The notes: generated from the letters alone by a model not told the origin. A stretch of 12,439 nt of DNA from Acidobacteriota bacterium (GCA_021841795.1 JAKCDN010000041.1:1-12439), one strand, 5' to 3'. Positions 1 through 6,634 are shown, counted from the first letter of the stretch. Numbers and translations: made by a program.

Positions 1-1011
1 GTTGCCCCACGTCCACTGCTTCTTCCCGGGCGCGATGCGATGATCCGCCACATGCACAAAGCCGGCTCCGGCGGCGTGATCGTAGCCGCCGAAAAAGTCC
101 TGCTCCGTGCCCAGAATCATGTAGCTTGTCGGCACGGGAATATTGCCATACCAGCTCAGATCGTTGGCCGCATACGAGCCGTCCGGCGCAAACTGCCCCG
201 GCATCTCGTCGGCGGGAACTCCCGTGCGCGCGCGCTCCGCATAGTCGATCCCGTAGTAAGGACGGTCGCTCAGTGGAAAGCTCGTGATCGCGCGCCGCGC
301 GTGATCGGCCACGTAATGCACATCGGGCGGGAAAAAGGACTGATACTTCTCATGCACGCGCGCGGCCACATTGGCCCACCACAGAAACGTCTGCATAAAA
401 GGAGTGCGATTGCTGAGCCGCACCTTCAACTCGATAAAAGCCTTGCCCGGATGCAGACACACGCCGTGCATGCCCTTCATCCGCGTCAGCGGATCGTGAT
501 CGCTGCACCAGATCGTCACCGATCCATCCCCGCCGCGTTCGATCTCCACCTCCACCGGCATGAACGTCGCCGGCCGGTGGTGCTGCGGCCAGTTAAACTC
601 CACGCCGCCGGAGATCCACGGCCCGGCCAGCCCCACCAGCGCCGGCTTGATCACATTCTGCCGGTAAAAAAAATCGTACCCGTTGGTCTTGTCCAGTCCC
701 ACGTGAATCCGCCCCCCAATCTCGGGCAGAATCATCAAGCGCAGAAACTCGTTCTCGATGTGCACAGCCTGCCACGCGCGCTCCACCGGCTCCGTGGCGA
801 TGCGATCGATAAACGGCAGCGGATACACCCGCCCGCTGCTGCCCTGGTACACCCGCCTTTCCAGAAACATGGGGTTACGGTCAGGCGCGGCCGGCAGATA
901 GCTCGCCAGGGTGACCGGCCTCTGCCAGGCCTTCACGGGGCCGGCTTCGGCCGCGGGCGCGTCTGGCAGCACAAGACGCGCGTTCTGCAGCGTTTCTTTT
1001 GTCATGGACAT
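1..1011 (-). CDS. DUF5107 domain protein, N-terminal part (3' end outside window)
   Basis: The minus strand is open from ATG 1011 to the window edge and encodes 337 residues with no stop, so the C-terminal part is missing. From about residue 45 it has the features I associate with DUF5107 proteins: NPMFLERRVYQGSSGRVYPL (47-66), the LPEIGGRIH segment (95-103), a GPWISGGVEFNWPQHHRPAT segment (130-149), FLWWAN (209-214) and KKQWTWGN at the edge. These are long proteins with a galactose-mutarotase-like beta-sandwich, usually followed by TPR repeats, and are thought to act on carbohydrates; no reaction is established to my knowledge. I see no signal peptide. An alternative ATG lies at 1005. Upstream of 1011 is GAAGAAC, a weak ribosome binding site that would suit the 1005 start slightly better. 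It is divergent from the DnaC-like gene. The family call is by recall of the pattern, with fair certainty. Confidence 0.85.
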   Translation of the reverse strand, partial: MSMTKETLQNARLVLPDAPAAEAGPVKAWQRPVTLASYLPAAPDRNPMFLERRVYQGSSGRVYPLPFIDRIATEPVERAWQAVHIENEFLRLMILPEIGGRIHVGLDKTNGYDFFYRQNVIKPALVGLAGPWISGGVEFNWPQHHRPATFMPVEVEIERGGDGSVTIWCSDHDPLTRMKGMHGVCLHPGKAFIELKVRLSNRTPFMQTFLWWANVAARVHEKYQSFFPPDVHYVADHARRAITSFPLSDRPYYGIDYAERARTGVPADEMPGQFAPDGSYAANDLSWYGNIPVPTSYMILGTEQDFFGGYDHAAGAGFVHVADHRIAPGKKQWTWGN

Positions 1012-1194
1012 GTTCTTCGGTGATTGCCCTTCGCGCTCTTCGGGCCGGAAGGTTCTTGCCTGCCATCCTATGCCATACCACGCTGGCTTTTCCAACCCCG
1101 GCCTCCGCGCGGGCATCCGCCCGCTTTTCCACATTCCCCCACCGGACCTCCACCGCCTGCACCCGGCCTCCCGTGCTTTAGGCTTGAAGTCGGT

Positions 1195-1953
1195 ATGAGT
1201 GTATGCACCATCTGCGAAGGCACCGGGCTGGTCCGCGCCCTCGACGCGCAAAAAAACTGGGTCAGCCGAGCCTGCACCTGCCAGGCTGCCGAGCGTGAGC
1301 GCCGCCGCATCACTGCCGCCCGGATTCCCATCCGGTACAAGGACTGCACCCTCGACACCTTCGAGATCTATCACGAAGCCGACCGCTCGCTCAGCGATGC
1401 TCTCACCACCGCGCGCCGCTTCGTCGAAGAGTATCCCGTGGGCACCGCCGGCAAAGGCCTCCTTTTCGTCGGCTCCATGGGCGTGGGTAAAACCCACCTA
1501 GCCGTAGGCGTCTTGCAGCGCCTCGTCCGCGAGCGCGGCGTCAAAGGCCTCTTCTGCGACTACCGCGAGCTGCTCAAAAACATCCAGAACAGCTACAACC
1601 CTGAGGTCAAGACCACCGAACTCGAGCTGTTGCAGCCCGTCTTCGCCGCCGAAGTGCTCGTGCTCGACGATCTCGGCGCGCAGAAGCCCAACGAATGGGT
1701 GCAGGACACCGTGGCCCTCATCCTCAACACGCGCTACAACGACCGCCAGACCACCATCATCACGACAAATTATGCTGACCTGCCCGCCGCCGCCGGCGCC
1801 CTCAGTGACCCGGAGCGTGCCGCCCGCGAACCTTCGCTCGGCGACCGCATCGGCGACCGCATGCTCTCCCGCCTCGCTGAAATGTGCATTCGCATCCGCA
1901 TGAGCGGCAAGGATTGCCGCCAGACCGGCATCAAGCGCGCCCGCTTCGGCTGA
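1195..1953 (+). CDS. DnaC/DnaI-like AAA+ ATPase (helicase-loader type) with N-terminal zinc module
   Basis: A 252-residue protein of the DnaC/DnaI/IstB-like AAA+ class, which loads replicative helicase or remodels DNA complexes. Residues 4-29 carry CxxC (C4, C7) and CxC (C27, C29), a likely zinc site. The P-loop GSMGVGKT is at 93-100, Walker B LVLDDLG at 155-161, a sensor-1 TTN at 190-192 and an SRL arginine motif near 225-227. The frame is open back to 1024, but that 57-residue extension is proline-rich with no domain. ATG 1195 directly precedes the zinc module and has GAAG 6 nt upstream, so I start here. The gene stands alone: no replication, transposase or phage gene adjoins it, which makes an IstB role unlikely. 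Residues 197-218 contain an Ala-rich insertion before the arginine motif. The ATPase class is certain; the partner helicase is inferred. Confidence 0.85.
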   Translation: MSVCTICEGTGLVRALDAQKNWVSRACTCQAAERERRRITAARIPIRYKDCTLDTFEIYHEADRSLSDALTTARRFVEEYPVGTAGKGLLFVGSMGVGKTHLAVGVLQRLVRERGVKGLFCDYRELLKNIQNSYNPEVKTTELELLQPVFAAEVLVLDDLGAQKPNEWVQDTVALILNTRYNDRQTTIITTNYADLPAAAGALSDPERAAREPSLGDRIGDRMLSRLAEMCIRIRMSGKDCRQTGIKRARFG

Positions 1954-1970
1954 TCCGCCCGCGCGGCAGC

Positions 1971-1999
1971 TTGCCGGCCGGGTTAACGCATTGGATACT
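1971..1999 (+). promoter_or_regulatory. Candidate sigma70-type promoter for the DUF1648 gene
   Basis: TTGCCG (1971-1976) and GATACT (1994-1999) are separated by exactly 17 nt; each matches the consensus at four of six positions. The predicted start near 2006 gives a leader of about 75 nt that includes the hairpin at 2057-2071. This is by inspection only, and such matches can occur by chance. Confidence 0.35.
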
Positions 2000-2056
2000 G
2001 CCTCAGCGAAGAGTCTGGCGAGCCCGCCCGCGGGAGTTATCGTCTGTTGTAGGTAG

Positions 2057-2074
2057 CCCTCCTGCGGAGGGAGG
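2057..2074 (+). promoter_or_regulatory. Hairpin overlapping the ribosome binding site of the DUF1648 gene
   Basis: CCCTCC (2057-2062) pairs perfectly with GGAGGG (2066-2071) across a 3-nt TGC loop. The purine run GGAGGGAGG (2066-2074) is the Shine-Dalgarno region, 5 nt before ATG 2080. Folding would hide its upstream half and leave only AGG free. This suggests either translational control or simple chance from a purine-rich site. Confidence 0.45.
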
Positions 2075-2079
2075 CTTTT

Positions 2080-2613
2080 ATGCGCAAGGCTCTCGGAGCC
2101 ATTGGCATTTCACTCCTTGGCGCCATGTTCCTGACCGATGGAATTGCCATCTACGGTCCGTGGGCCCTTCCCGACATGATCCCCACTCACTTTGACGCTG
2201 TCGGCCGTCCCGATGGTTGGAGCTCGAACACCTTCTTCATCACCCTCCCCTTCGTCGCCCTCGTCATCTACATGATCATCACCATGGTGGCGCGCTATCC
2301 CACGCGCTCCAGCTACGCCGTCGACATCACTCCAGAAAACCGCTCCCCGGTTGAAGCCCTGGCCATCGGCCTGATGTCCTGGCTCCGATTCGAGATGGTT
2401 GGCATCTTCGCCTCCATCCAGGCCGCCATGGTCCAGGCAATCTACTTCCCCAGCCGCTCGGTCTCTCTCTTCGGCCTGTGGGCCATGCTGGCCATCGTCG
2501 TGGTCACCGTCATCTATTACGGCCTCGGCATGCTCGTCACCCTCAGGCCTCGCCTGCCCCGGAACGATCCCCGCAACGCGTTGCGCCGCTGGCCCGATCG
2601 CCGCCATTGGTGA
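2080..2613 (+). CDS. DUF1648-type integral membrane protein
   Basis: A 177-residue membrane protein. The stretch at 34-47 (IPTHFDAVGRPDGW) is the DUF1648 signature, found in SdpI-like immunity proteins and in many small membrane proteins of unknown role. Hydrophobic segments lie at about 5-25, 52-71, 100-122 and 130-153. The signature sits between the first two, presumably in an extracytoplasmic loop, and the tail from 156 is very basic (RPRLPRNDPRNALRRW). ATG 2080 follows a strong purine-rich ribosome binding site at a 5-nt spacing. It is shorter than full SdpI (about 200 residues or more) and I see no SdpI C-terminal half. The next gene starts 60 nt downstream with its own -10, so they are probably separate units. 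Membrane location is sure; function unknown. Confidence 0.85.
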   Translation: MRKALGAIGISLLGAMFLTDGIAIYGPWALPDMIPTHFDAVGRPDGWSSNTFFITLPFVALVIYMIITMVARYPTRSSYAVDITPENRSPVEALAIGLMSWLRFEMVGIFASIQAAMVQAIYFPSRSVSLFGLWAMLAIVVVTVIYYGLGMLVTLRPRLPRNDPRNALRRWPDRRHW

Positions 2614-2660
2614 CGCTGCCGGCCTGCCTCCCGCCCAACTCCGCCGAACTCCATCCGGTG

Positions 2661-2666
2661 TACAAT
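2661..2666 (+). promoter_or_regulatory. -10 element TACAAT placed for a leaderless transcript
   Basis: TACAAT matches the sigma70 -10 at five of six positions and is followed by 7 nt and then the GTG start at 2674. The predicted transcription start is therefore at or within a base of the start codon. No convincing -35 is visible. No ribosome binding site precedes the GTG, which agrees with leaderless translation. Confidence 0.5.
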
Positions 2667-2673
2667 TTCGCTC

Positions 2674-3195
2674 GTGAGCACTGGTCCCCAGCTCGTTCGT
2701 CCACCCGCCGCGGCTGAGCGTAGCTGGCTGCCTTTGGCCGTCGCTGCTGCCATTGTCGTGGCTGCCGTCGCTGCGCTGTTCGGCTTTTATGAGCACGCCA
2801 GAGTCAGGCCCGCCGTCACCCCCATCTCCGCCGCCGCTGACCCCTACGCCGCCAGTCTGACCATCGACCGCCTCGCCATGAGCGAGTCGGCCAACCTCGC
2901 CGGCGGCAAGGTGACCTACCTCGACGGACACATCGCCAACCGCGGCAACCGCACCGTCGCAGGAATCTCCGTCCAGGTGCTCTTCCGCAATGCCGCTCAC
3001 GAGGTGGCGCAGAACGATACCCAGCCCCTCAGGATCATCCGCACCCGCCAGCCGTACATCGACGTCGAGCCGCTCTCCGCCGCGCCTCTGCATCCCGGCG
3101 AGAGCCAGGACTTTCGCCTGGTCTTCGATACAGTCCCCGACCAATGGGACGGCGTCTACCCCGATCTCCGTGTCGTTCACGTCGACTTCAAGTAG
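2674..3195 (+). CDS. Single-pass membrane protein with extracytoplasmic beta-rich domain (unknown function, possibly DUF2393-like)
   Basis: A 173-residue protein starting at GTG. Residues 1-17 are a short cytoplasmic tail, 18-39 are a transmembrane helix rich in Ala and Val, and about 58-173 form a soluble domain. That domain has alternating hydrophobic strands and a pattern seen in FxLyD/DUF2393/DUF3426-type beta-sandwiches: an unpaired-strand start (DGHIANRGNRTVAGISVQV, 84-102), a mid-domain IDVEPL, then LHPGESQDFRLVFD (139-152) and VYPDLRVVHVDF at the end. Such domains are often annotated as unknown in Acidobacteriota. No catalytic motif is visible. The GTG choice rests on the TACAAT -10 seven bases upstream and on the absence of another start before the helix. 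The topology is well supported; the family name is tentative. Confidence 0.75.
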   Translation: MSTGPQLVRPPAAAERSWLPLAVAAAIVVAAVAALFGFYEHARVRPAVTPISAAADPYAASLTIDRLAMSESANLAGGKVTYLDGHIANRGNRTVAGISVQVLFRNAAHEVAQNDTQPLRIIRTRQPYIDVEPLSAAPLHPGESQDFRLVFDTVPDQWDGVYPDLRVVHVDFK

Positions 3196-3205
3196 CCCGC
3201 GCGCC

Positions 3206-3222
3206 TTTCTACCGGGTAGAAA
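3206..3222. promoter_or_regulatory. 17-nt perfect palindrome, operator-like
   Basis: TTTCTACC and GGTAGAAA flank a single G, a perfect dyad 11 nt after the preceding stop codon and 228 nt before the OmpA-like gene. It is too short-looped to be an RNA hairpin and has no T-tract, so a dimeric regulator site is the better reading. I do not recognise the motif. Confidence 0.4.
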
Positions 3223-3293
3223 CTACACAATCATGCAAAATTTACCTCGCCATCGGGGCATCACGCCCTCGACTCCAGCCCCATCCTCCGCGC

Positions 3294-3319
3294 ATATCCG
3301 GATATAACAAATTTAAATT
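3294..3319. promoter_or_regulatory. AT-rich double palindrome in the OmpA-like gene upstream region
   Basis: ATATCCGGATAT (3294-3305) and AATTTAAATT (3310-3319) are two perfect palindromes 4 nt apart within the most AT-rich stretch of the window (about 3294-3330). TATAAC (3303-3308) overlaps the first and could be a -10. No -35 stands out. This is the likeliest promoter/operator area for the gene at 3451, leaving a leader of roughly 130 nt. Confidence 0.35.
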
Positions 3320-3450
3320 CAATTACATCCATCCACGCACCCTCCGCGACCCGCATTTGGCATTCCCCGTGCTCATATCCAGGCAGAAACAGAAAGGCCC
3401 TTGCGGCAGCAAAGTAGCTCGCCGCACGGAGCTGAAAAAGGAGAACATTT

Positions 3451-4344
3451 ATGCAGTCTCCAGCGTTCCATTCGCTTCCGCGCAACTTCGCAATGTTTGC
3501 ACTCGCCTCTGCCCTGGCGCTTCCTGTTTGGGCTCAGGATACGACCTCGTCCGCGGCTCCCCAAAGCGCCCCTCCTGCGGCTGCTCAGCAGCAGCCTTCG
3601 AGCACGGCAGATCAGCCTCTGACCCCGCCGAAGGAAGGATTCTGGGGACGCATTAATCCTTTCGCGAGCAAGAAGTGGGTCAAGAAGCAGACTGACCCGA
3701 TCGGCGACCGTCTTACCGAACTGGACCAGGTGAACGCCCGCAACGCGAGTGACATCAAGGATGTCGATGCCCGCGCGCAGGCCGGCATCCAGAAGGCCCA
3801 GGCCTCCGCCGATTCCGCCAATCAGACCGCCACCACGGCCAACCAGCAGGCGCTCAACGCCAACCAGACCGCGCAACAGGCCGCAAATCATGTCAACCAG
3901 TTGAACTCCAAGGTCGGTGGTCTCGACCAGTACAAGCAGATGAGCGACTTGCAGATCAACTTCCGCAGCAGCAATCCGGTCCTCTCTGACGATGCCCGCG
4001 CGCAGCTTGATCAGTTGGCGGCCAGCCTCACCGGCCGCGACGGCTACATCATTGAAATGGATGCCCAGTCGCCCGCTGCCGGCAGCCTCGGCATCCAGAA
4101 CTCCGCACGCCTGGCCGAAGCGGTCGAGCGTTACCTCGTTACTCAACATCAGATTCCCATCTACCGCATGCACTACGTGGCTCTGGGCAACGCCCAGGCG
4201 CCTGCAGCCGGCACTCAGGACGACAAGCCGGCGCGGGTGAAGACCAGCAGCGTGCACCTGCGGCTGATGGAAAACAGTTTGGCGGCCCCGGCCGTGGCGC
4301 AATCCCAGAGCGCCACTGCCGCTGCAGGCCTGGAGCAGCCGTAA
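3451..4344 (+). CDS. Secreted OmpA-like protein with coiled coil
   Basis: A 297-residue exported protein. The signal peptide covers about 1-28 (cleavage after VWA). Residues 30-60 are a Pro/Ala/Gln linker, 62-80 a basic Trp-containing segment, and 85-158 a long Ala/Gln/Asn-rich helix with heptad character, likely a coiled coil similar to Lpp or DUF-type stalks. An OmpA-C-like alpha/beta domain follows at about 166-275, containing LQINFRSSNPVLSDDARAQL (167-186) and VERYLV (225-230). The tail is Ala/Gln-rich. ATG 3451 has GGAG 7 nt upstream. In OmpA the diaminopimelate contacts are an Asp in GHTD and an Arg 15 residues later; at the matching positions I read Q206 and L221, so classic peptidoglycan binding is doubtful. 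An envelope structural role is inferred. A terminator follows at 4448. Confidence 0.85.
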   Translation: MQSPAFHSLPRNFAMFALASALALPVWAQDTTSSAAPQSAPPAAAQQQPSSTADQPLTPPKEGFWGRINPFASKKWVKKQTDPIGDRLTELDQVNARNASDIKDVDARAQAGIQKAQASADSANQTATTANQQALNANQTAQQAANHVNQLNSKVGGLDQYKQMSDLQINFRSSNPVLSDDARAQLDQLAASLTGRDGYIIEMDAQSPAAGSLGIQNSARLAEAVERYLVTQHQIPIYRMHYVALGNAQAPAAGTQDDKPARVKTSSVHLRLMENSLAAPAVAQSQSATAAAGLEQP

Positions 4345-4416
4345 CCCGCGGCGCATCCTCTCCCCCGAGGCCCCGCTCCAGCCAACGGCCACCCCGCCGT
4401 TCGGCCGCCAACCAAG

Positions 4417-4449
4417 CTCTCGCAACGCGAGAGAACCAAGGCAACTTGG
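4417..4449 (+). other. Two tandem hairpins before the terminator
   Basis: CTCTCGC/GCGAGAG (4417-4423 with 4427-4433, AAC loop) and CCAAG/CTTGG (4436-4440 with 4445-4449, GCAA loop) sit directly before the terminator. The last two bases of the second hairpin are also the first two of the terminator stem, so the two compete. A second CCAAG copy at 4412-4416 could replace the one at 4436. Confidence 0.45.
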
Positions 4450-4476
4450 CCCCCGTTTCGGCGGGGGCCGTTTTTT
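4448..4476 (+). terminator. Intrinsic terminator of the OmpA-like gene
   Basis: GGCCCCCG (4448-4455) pairs perfectly with CGGGGGCC (4462-4469) across a 6-nt loop and is followed by G and six T (4471-4476). This is a classic rho-independent terminator, about 104 nt after the stop codon. It separates the OmpA-like gene from the rhodanese gene. Confidence 0.9.
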
Positions 4477-4610
4477 ATCTGCTCGCGAATCTTGAAACTC
4501 CCCGCCCCCGGCGACTCCATCGCTCCGTTCGCCTCTTCCGCAATACCCGCCACCGCTCTCGTCTACCCCCATCACGTGCACACCCCCTCGGCTTCCGCTA
4601 ATCTGAAACC

Positions 4611-4976
4611 ATGAATTGGACATCTCTGCTTCTTTTCGCGGCTGTCGTCCTGCTCCTGCTCGTCCTGCGCCGCGCCGGCCAGATCTCGGCCAAAACTGCG
4701 CGGGAGTACATCCGCAACGGCGCCCTGGTCATCGACGTGCGCACCCAGGCCGAATACGCATCCGGCCATCTGCCCAGGACCATTCACATCCCGCTCGACC
4801 AGATCGAGTCCGGGCTGCCCAGGCGCGTACCCGACAAAACCACCGTCCTGCTGCTCCACTGCCAGAGCGGCATCCGCAGCCGGGTCGCGAAAAACAAGGC
4901 CAAAGCCCTCGGCTATACCCAGGCCTTCAATCTGGGCTCCCTCTCGCGCGCCGGCCAGATCCTGACCGGAAAGTAG
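4611..4976 (+). CDS. Membrane-tethered rhodanese-like protein
   Basis: A 121-residue protein with an N-terminal transmembrane helix (about 4-20) and a single rhodanese domain (about 25-118). The domain shows LVIDVRTQAEYASGHLPRTI (39-58), the usual ID-R-x-x-E-Y-x-x-GH-x-P pattern, and the active-site loop with C84 in CQSGIRS. Rhodaneses transfer sulfane sulfur through a Cys persulfide, and the retained Cys suggests an active enzyme. The substrate is unknown. The usual GG before the C-terminal helix reads GS (109-110). No ribosome binding site precedes ATG 4611. TAATCT lies at 4599-4604, 6 nt upstream, a poor -10 match that would fit a leaderless start. An intrinsic terminator upstream makes this a separate transcription unit from the OmpA-like gene. 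Confidence 0.9.
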   Translation: MNWTSLLLFAAVVLLLLVLRRAGQISAKTAREYIRNGALVIDVRTQAEYASGHLPRTIHIPLDQIESGLPRRVPDKTTVLLLHCQSGIRSRVAKNKAKALGYTQAFNLGSLSRAGQILTGK

Positions 4977-5065
4977 CGCTGCTCCTCGCCCTTCGCCCGC
5001 CTGGGCTCCGCAGCCGCTTCCAGGTGTATTCTGGAGCCCTCTCATCCTCTTCCATGGAGGCGTCT

Positions 5066-5533
5066 ATGCTGATCTCGCTCCGCCGGGCTCTCGTCGTCCT
5101 TCTTGCTCTCGCCTTTGCCGCCGGCCTCGCGCAGCAGCTCCTCGCGCAGGGCGCGCCCACCCAGACCGCGGCCGGCCAGCCCTATACCGTCGAGTACTAC
5201 TACAAGTGCCAGTGGGGCCATCAGCAGGAGTTCCTTGATCTCTTCCTCAAAAACCACTGGCCGCTGCTCAAGAAAATCCAGTCCACCGGGCGCATCCTCT
5301 CGCTCCGGATCGAGTCGCCCGCCTACCACACCACCGAGGACGGGCGCTGGGACTACCGCGTCACCATCGTCTACAAGAACTCCACCGTCGCCACCAGCTC
5401 CAACCCCGACGAAGAGCAGTTCATCCATGAGCTCTGGCCTGACCAGCAGACCTACCGGCGCGAAGAACAGCACCGCTTTGAGATCCTCCTCGCGCACTGG
5501 GATCTCCCCGTAACCGACCTCACCCCAAAGTAG
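5066..5533 (+). CDS. Secreted protein of unknown function, possible dimeric alpha/beta-barrel fold
   Basis: A 155-residue protein with a signal peptide (about 1-28, hydrophobic core VVLLALAFAAGLA). The mature part begins with QPYTVEYYYKCQWGHQQEFL (38-57), then a helix with KNHWPLLKKIQSTGRIL (62-78), a strand LSLRIESP, then DYRVTIVYKN (96-105) and a charged C-terminal helix. The beta-alpha-beta order resembles ferredoxin-like dimeric barrels (EthD/NIPSNAP-like), but that is inference from pattern. I do not recognise a named family and see no catalytic motif. ATG 5066 has GGAGG (5056-5060) 5 nt upstream; the in-frame ATG 5054 overlaps that site and is rejected. TATTCT at 5027-5032 is a possible -10. 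It lies 89 nt after the rhodanese and converges with the minus-strand operon. Confidence 0.8.
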   Translation: MLISLRRALVVLLALAFAAGLAQQLLAQGAPTQTAAGQPYTVEYYYKCQWGHQQEFLDLFLKNHWPLLKKIQSTGRILSLRIESPAYHTTEDGRWDYRVTIVYKNSTVATSSNPDEEQFIHELWPDQQTYRREEQHRFEILLAHWDLPVTDLTPK

Positions 5534-5641
5534 CGGCAGGCAGGAGCCGGGCAGCGGTTGTCCGTTTTCTGTTGTCGGAGGGTCAGGGGTGTTGGGCGGA
5601 GCGTATGCAAAGCTCGCGCCAGCTCGGCCGCGGCCGGCGAT

Positions 5642-6634
5642 TTACGCGTTGCGCTGCCGCCATTGGCGCACCAGATCCGCCGCCGCCTCCGGCCACCGGG
5701 GAAACTCAAACTCGAACCCCGCCTGCAACAATCGTCCCGGCGTCACATACCGGCTCTTCAAAACCAGCTCCGGCTCCGTGCGCAGAATGAACATGCCTAT
5801 CTGCAGCGCCGCCGCCGGTGCCCACAACCCGTTCGGCACATCCCACGCCTCCCGCAGCGCCGCCATGAACTCCCGGTTCGGCAGCGGATAGGGCGCGGCC
5901 AGATTCACCGGCCCTTCGATCTCCTCGTGAGCAATCAGAAATTCGAGCGCGCGGGCGTAGTCCCTCTCGTGCATCCACGCAACCATCTGGCGCCCATTGC
6001 CCTGCGTGCCGCCCAGCCCCGCGCGTACCAGGTACGACAGCACCGCAAACACGCTGCCTCGCGCCGGGCTCATGACCAGTGACGTGCGCAGTGCAATCTT
6101 GCGCGTCCACGGCGTCGGCGTCGAGAAGAACGCTTCCTCCCACGCCTTCGTCAGCTCCACCGTCCAGTTCCACTTCTCCGGCGCGCGCCGCCGGCGCGAG
6201 ATCGGCTCGTTGCCGCCCTGCTCGCCCGTCGCCTCGTCCATCGCTCGGTCCAGCGTGTGCCGGTAGATGGTCGCCGCCGACGCATTCATCCACACCCGCG
6301 GAGGATGCTCGATTAGCGCAAACGCCTCGTGCAGCAGGCGCGTTGGGCCGATGCGCGAGTCATGCAGCTCGCGCCGGTTGCGCGCCGTATACCGGCAATT
6401 GATGTTGCGCCCCGACAGATGGATGCACACATCCGCGCCTTCCAGCGTCTCCACCCACGGTCCAAGCGTCCGCCCGTCCCAGTGCACCGTCGGCCACCTG
6501 GCCGTATAGGGACCGCGCGTCAGCACGGTGACGTGGTGCCCGCGCTCCTGAAAGTGCTCGGCCAGCATCCGGCCCACCTGGCCGCTGCCTCCCGGAATCA
6601 CGATGCGCAGCGGATGCGCCGTCATCTCGCTCAT
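5642..6634 (-). CDS. TIGR01777/SDR39U1-type NAD(P)-dependent epimerase-like protein (YfcH family)
   Basis: A 330-residue extended short-chain dehydrogenase of the TIGR01777 family. The Rossmann nucleotide loop is GGSGQVG at 15-21 (usual GGTGFIG), a dinucleotide-phosphate-favouring region LTRGP is at 38-42, and IHLSGRNIN (71-79), RIGPTRLL (94-101) and a NASAATIY segment (117-124) follow the family order. The C-terminal half contains MHERDYARALEFLI and VNLAAPYPLPNREFM, the conserved end of the family. Usual length is about 300, so it is full length. It starts 4 nt after the stop of gph, so the pair is an operon and translation is probably coupled. ATG 6634 is used; ATG 6625 is a possible alternative. 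The substrate is unknown for the family. Family call is confident, reaction is not. Confidence 0.9.
   Translation of the reverse strand: MSEMTAHPLRIVIPGGSGQVGRMLAEHFQERGHHVTVLTRGPYTARWPTVHWDGRTLGPWVETLEGADVCIHLSGRNINCRYTARNRRELHDSRIGPTRLLHEAFALIEHPPRVWMNASAATIYRHTLDRAMDEATGEQGGNEPISRRRRAPEKWNWTVELTKAWEEAFFSTPTPWTRKIALRTSLVMSPARGSVFAVLSYLVRAGLGGTQGNGRQMVAWMHERDYARALEFLIAHEEIEGPVNLAAPYPLPNREFMAALREAWDVPNGLWAPAAALQIGMFILRTEPELVLKSRYVTPGRLLQAGFEFEFPRWPEAAADLVRQWRQRNA

Noticed and set aside
40..1023. 327-codon open frame on the plus strand
   Set aside because: It is antisense to the DUF5107 gene, is His/Arg/Pro-rich, and has no domain or ribosome binding site; the minus-strand frame is clearly the coding one.
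1024..1194. N-terminal extension of the DnaC-like protein
   Set aside because: Proline-rich, lacks the codon character of the gene, and the zinc module starts right at ATG 1195.
2110..3180. 356-codon minus-strand open frame spanning the DUF1648 gene, the gap and the next gene
   Set aside because: Gly/Asp/Glu-rich composition typical of the complement of GC-rich coding DNA, crossing two well-supported genes.
3373..4623. 416-codon minus-strand open frame opposite the OmpA-like gene
   Set aside because: The longest antisense frame, but it runs through the terminator and intergenic DNA, is low in complexity and shows no domain. The OmpA-like frame has a signal peptide, ribosome binding site and terminator.
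5625..5636. 12-nt palindrome CGGCCGCGGCCG after the TIGR01777 gene
   Set aside because: Easily produced by GC-rich composition; no T-tract, no loop for a stable hairpin, no nearby promoter.
5558..6082. Plus-strand open frame opposite the TIGR01777 gene
   Set aside because: Arg/Pro/His-rich, antisense to a strong family member, no start signals.
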